Shown here: positions 29,333 to 31,368 of the stretch, piece by piece | Numbering within the stretch: position 1 is the stretch's first letter | Layout of the letters: each line of letters begins with the position of its first letter | DNA from: a virus | Direction: 5' to 3' (one strand) | Length of the DNA stretch: 31,368 nt | IMG/VR virus record: IMGVR_UViG_3300033149_001645 | Coordinates: 1-31,368 of that record | Translations under genes and position numbers: made by a program | The notes under the pieces: generated by a model | What the model saw: the letters and a program-made list of their open reading frames with translations, nothing else | Told to the model about the DNA's origin: nothing | Database searches by the model: none

Positions 29333-29672
29333 GTTTTAACATTTCAATTAATTCTGCTTTAGTGTACTTTACATAACTTTTTATCCCTACTTCTTTCGCA
29401 AGTTTGCGCAGTTCGTTTATACCCATATCTTCCAACTGCGTACCTTTATTTTTAGGCGGCTCTAAAGGAGTTACCTTCGCTACCTCGTAACTCTGGTGCA
29501 CCGGTTTAAGCCACAACAGCCACTCTCTCCCACATTCGGGGCACCTGGCTTTCGAGAACCGCTTCACCCTGCCGCCGAGCAGGTTAGGGTCGTACTTGCC
29601 AAACACTTGCTGCTGGGTTACCAAAGGCGGCTTAATGTCTTTGGCAGTGAATTTATAACTGCAGCACTGCAC
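29322..29672 (-). CDS. Zinc-motif protein with Rho-N/SAP-like C-terminus
   Basis: 116 residues from GTG 29672 (GGAGGTGATAAG). The N-terminus has 'MQCCSYKF' and a 'RCPECGREW' pair that can make a zinc site. The last ~37 residues (LEDMGINELRKLAKEVGIKSYVKYTKAELIEMLKQ) form a Rho-N/SAP helix-extended-loop-helix, a nucleic-acid-binding module often found in phage head proteins. It lies between portal and scaffold, so a role in packaging or head completion is plausible. Confidence 0.7.
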   Translation of the reverse strand: MQCCSYKFTAKDIKPPLVTQQQVFGKYDPNLLGGRVKRFSKARCPECGREWLLWLKPVHQSYEVAKVTPLEPPKNKGTQLEDMGINELRKLAKEVGIKSYVKYTKAELIEMLKQAV

Positions 29673-29676
29673 CTTA

Positions 29677-29832
29677 TCACCTCCGCTTCTTTTTGTCGGG
29701 TTTGCCTTTTAGATTCTGGTAAATGCTGTTGATGTATTTGTAATTTTTGGCCTTTCCCTTCTTTGCGGCTAGTTTTTTAGCTTTTTTCCACAGTTTTTCG
29801 TCTTTTTTGGTTTTAACCAGGTTAGATGGCAT
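29677..29832 (-). CDS. Small lysine-rich phage protein
   Basis: 51 residues from ATG 29832 (GGGTGGTTATTA); the frame upstream is open but overlaps the previous gene and lacks a ribosome site. 'KTKKDEKLWKKAKKLAAKKGKAKNYKYINSIYQNLKGK' is the compact 'DEKLWEKAK…YINSIYK..KG' family found beside portal and scaffold genes in many phages. Function unknown; very basic, so DNA or RNA contact is likely. Confidence 0.65.
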   Translation of the reverse strand: MPSNLVKTKKDEKLWKKAKKLAAKKGKAKNYKYINSIYQNLKGKPDKKKRR

Positions 29833-29986
29833 TAATAACCACCCGCAGTTTAGCAGATATTTTTTTCGCAAGCGTATCTGATAATTGTATATAACGCATC
29901 CCTTCTGGCTCATCTTTGTCTGCACCTATACGTTCAGCTTTGTCAAGCATATCAGCAATTTCATGTAAACACTCTTTGTTATCCAT
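29822..29986 (-). CDS. Small conserved phage protein
   Basis: 54 residues from ATG 29986, overlapping the previous stop (TGATG). 'MDNKECLHEIADMLDKAERI' then 'EPEGMRYIQLSDTLAKKISAKLR' is two helices, a pattern I have seen in small Firmicute-phage head-region genes. Function unknown. Confidence 0.6.
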   Translation of the reverse strand: MDNKECLHEIADMLDKAERIGADKDEPEGMRYIQLSDTLAKKISAKLRVVINAI

Positions 29987-30249
29987 CAGCGATAACCCCT
30001 TTCCCGTAAATATCCTCTTAAAACTTTCTTCGCCACTCCGGTATCTCCACAGTGAGGGCAGGCATATATCCTGTTCGTACTCCACCCGTGGTGTCTCAAC
30101 GCCACCCTTTCACACTTGTTGCAAATAGGATGTTCCATGACTTCTTTCACGTTGTTGTGATTGTGCTTAAACTCTTTAGGTTTTCTTGGAGCATTTAAGG
30201 CATGCTTTAAATATTTCTGTTCATCCATGTCATTAGGTATTATTATCAC
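29986..30249 (-). CDS. Small zinc-ribbon phage protein
   Basis: 87 residues from GTG 30249 (GAGGTGAGACGG; GTG 30258 also in frame), overlapping the portal end. 'HPICNKCERVALRHHGWSTNRIYACPHCGDTG' has two CxxC pairs 20-odd residues apart, a clear zinc ribbon, with a basic tail (KKVLRGYLRERGYR). Function unknown. Confidence 0.65.
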   Translation of the reverse strand: MIIIPNDMDEQKYLKHALNAPRKPKEFKHNHNNVKEVMEHPICNKCERVALRHHGWSTNRIYACPHCGDTGVAKKVLRGYLRERGYR

Positions 30250-31368
30250 CCGTCTCACCTCCGAGAACGCCGAGCGCCGCCGGGTTCTGGTCTTGGCTCA
30301 GCCCTTCAATGTCAGCGCTTAAGCCCGCCTGCTGCATTTCTTCCTGCGCCTGCTGCTGCTGTTCTACCATCTGTTCCTCTATGGTCTTATCCTCGATAGG
30401 CAGGCTGATATATTCGCGAAGAAGCTTCCTGTACTCATTCTTAGTTATGGCGCTGTCTCTGTAAGCCTCTTTGATAGCCTGGTACAGGAAAGCCTTGTTC
30501 CTCGGCATGCCGGCGCCAACTATAACCTCAATGTCGAAAGTGGCATTTTTCTTCAACTTTTCAGGGTGTTCCATCCACTTCGGCGGCTCCACATCCGGGT
30601 TCCTCGCCTTAAATATCCTTATAAAACCTTCGCTCGCCGGTATCAGCACGGGTATTTCCTTCAACTGGCTGCCCCTGAACCAGATAAACTCGTCTTTTTT
30701 CTCGGTAATCCTAAAAGCCATTTCTTCCGTGTAATACTCTTTTATAAGTTCGAGGCAGTATTCAAACACTTCGGATAAAGTTTCCTGGAGAAGAAGTTTC
30801 TTATGGTCTATCCCAGCCATCCCGCTCTGCTGCAGAGCAAGCGCCTCGGTAGCCGTGTCTACCCCTTCCTGCTGTTTGCCGAACATCTGGTCGGAAAACC
30901 GGGAAATTATCTGGCGCTCTATATTAAGCGCAAATTCCCTTCTCTCTCTAATGTAAGCTGGCAATCCCGGCGGCTCTACAATCCTGAAGCCGTTGGCGTC
31001 GTTGGCCGGTATGTTCAAACCCTCTTCGTTAGTCCACTTGTCCACGTCTATGCCGGAGCTTACCTCGATAACCTTTTGTATGTTGCCCGTCAGGCGGGCG
31101 TTTCTCCTTATTTGGTCATCAAGGTCATCAATTAAGTCCTGAGTGTTTATGAGAAGTTCCGCACCGCCCTTAGCCCACACAGTGCCCTCTCTATACATGC
31201 AGGGAGTAAAAAAGTACGGATACTTATTGTTAGGAAAGTAGTCTTCATCCTCCTTGAAAGAATCGTAAAGAATAACTCCGTCTCCGGACTGCTGGACAAG
31301 GCGGAGCTTTATCTCGCCGTCCTTCTCTTCCTTTGTCCAGACAAACATGTGCAGGTAGGTATCCCTAC
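30233..31368 (-). CDS. Portal protein (partial, C-terminal part)
   Basis: The frame is open through the right window edge; an internal ATG at 31348 is not the start. About 378 residues are visible. 'GGAELLINTQDLIDDLDDQIRRNARLTGNIQKVIEVSSGID' and 'LNIERQIISRFSDQMFGKQQEGVDTATEALALQQSGMAGIDHKKLLLQETLSEVFEYCLELIKEYY' are the stem/wing helices of podophage portals. The C-terminus is Gln/Glu-rich (EQMVEQQQQAQEEMQQ), as in many portals with a barrel or tail extension. It forms the DNA gate of the head; the terminase genes are expected just beyond the window. Confidence 0.85.
   Translation of the reverse strand, partial: RDTYLHMFVWTKEEKDGEIKLRLVQQSGDGVILYDSFKEDEDYFPNNKYPYFFTPCMYREGTVWAKGGAELLINTQDLIDDLDDQIRRNARLTGNIQKVIEVSSGIDVDKWTNEEGLNIPANDANGFRIVEPPGLPAYIRERREFALNIERQIISRFSDQMFGKQQEGVDTATEALALQQSGMAGIDHKKLLLQETLSEVFEYCLELIKEYYTEEMAFRITEKKDEFIWFRGSQLKEIPVLIPASEGFIRIFKARNPDVEPPKWMEHPEKLKKNATFDIEVIVGAGMPRNKAFLYQAIKEAYRDSAITKNEYRKLLREYISLPIEDKTIEEQMVEQQQQAQEEMQQAGLSADIEGLSQDQNPAALGVLGGETGDNNT

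Noticed and set aside
1-31368. tRNA genes, rRNA, CRISPR arrays, insertion sequences
   Set aside because: No cloverleaf with a TTC loop outside coding sequence, no regularly spaced repeats and no transposase were seen; the serine recombinase is of the phage integrase type, not an IS607-type transposase.

Overview
The window carries about 31 kb of one temperate tailed-phage genome, and no chromosomal housekeeping gene is visible. The likely host is a Gram-positive Firmicute, probably a Clostridia-type anaerobe. This rests on strong AGGAGG-type ribosome sites with many GTG/TTG starts, a large serine recombinase, phi-LC3- and XhlA-like lysis proteins, and a secreted cargo protein with the copper-amine-oxidase N-terminal-like domain common in Clostridia. 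The host assignment is inference.

Layout, right to left. Positions 31368 to 15024 (minus strand) are the late morphogenesis operon: portal (cut by the window edge), four small genes (two with zinc-knuckle-type cysteine clusters), scaffold, decoration-like protein, Mu gpT-like major capsid protein, further structural proteins, head-tail adaptor, pectate-lyase-fold tailspike, propeller-like tail hub, fibre proteins and two very large internal or ejection proteins. The adaptor/hub/tailspike/ejection set points to a podovirus-like short tail. Two plus-strand genes with their own promoter and terminator (19637-20680) interrupt this operon as a moron. Positions 14898 to 12927 hold the lysis cassette: XhlA-like protein, a phosphodiester-glycosidase/peptidoglycan-binding fusion, an M15 peptidase, a holin and a small membrane protein. 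Facing terminators at about 12733-12875 enclose the best place for attP. Positions 12712 to 10564 (plus strand) carry the serine recombinase and a LexA-like repressor. A divergent control region with a near-perfect leftward promoter separates the repressor from the Cro-like gene.

Positions 10389 to 1 (minus strand) are the early and accessory region: Cro, a BRO/ANT antirepressor, a cluster of small cysteine-rich proteins, a coiled-coil protein with a conserved zinc-motif partner, a GNAT plus TGT-like (DpdA-like?) pair, several orphan genes, a frameshifted Com-like zinc finger, a 3D-domain wall protein, a frameshifted PAPS-reductase-family gene, a beta-class DNA methyltransferase, and the start of a DnaD/replisome-organiser-like replication gene.

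The points most worth following up are three. (1) A 13-bp motif, CAAACACRTGTTG, occurs exactly six times plus one clear variant, mostly at gene junctions in one orientation, like phage stoperators. (2) A group of candidate nucleic-acid modification genes (GNAT, TGT-like, Com-like, PAPS-reductase-like, methyltransferase) lies in about 5 kb. (3) The recombinase sits directly beside the lysis genes, the order of a non-integrated or circular genome. Every function was assigned by reading translated sequence; no database search was run.
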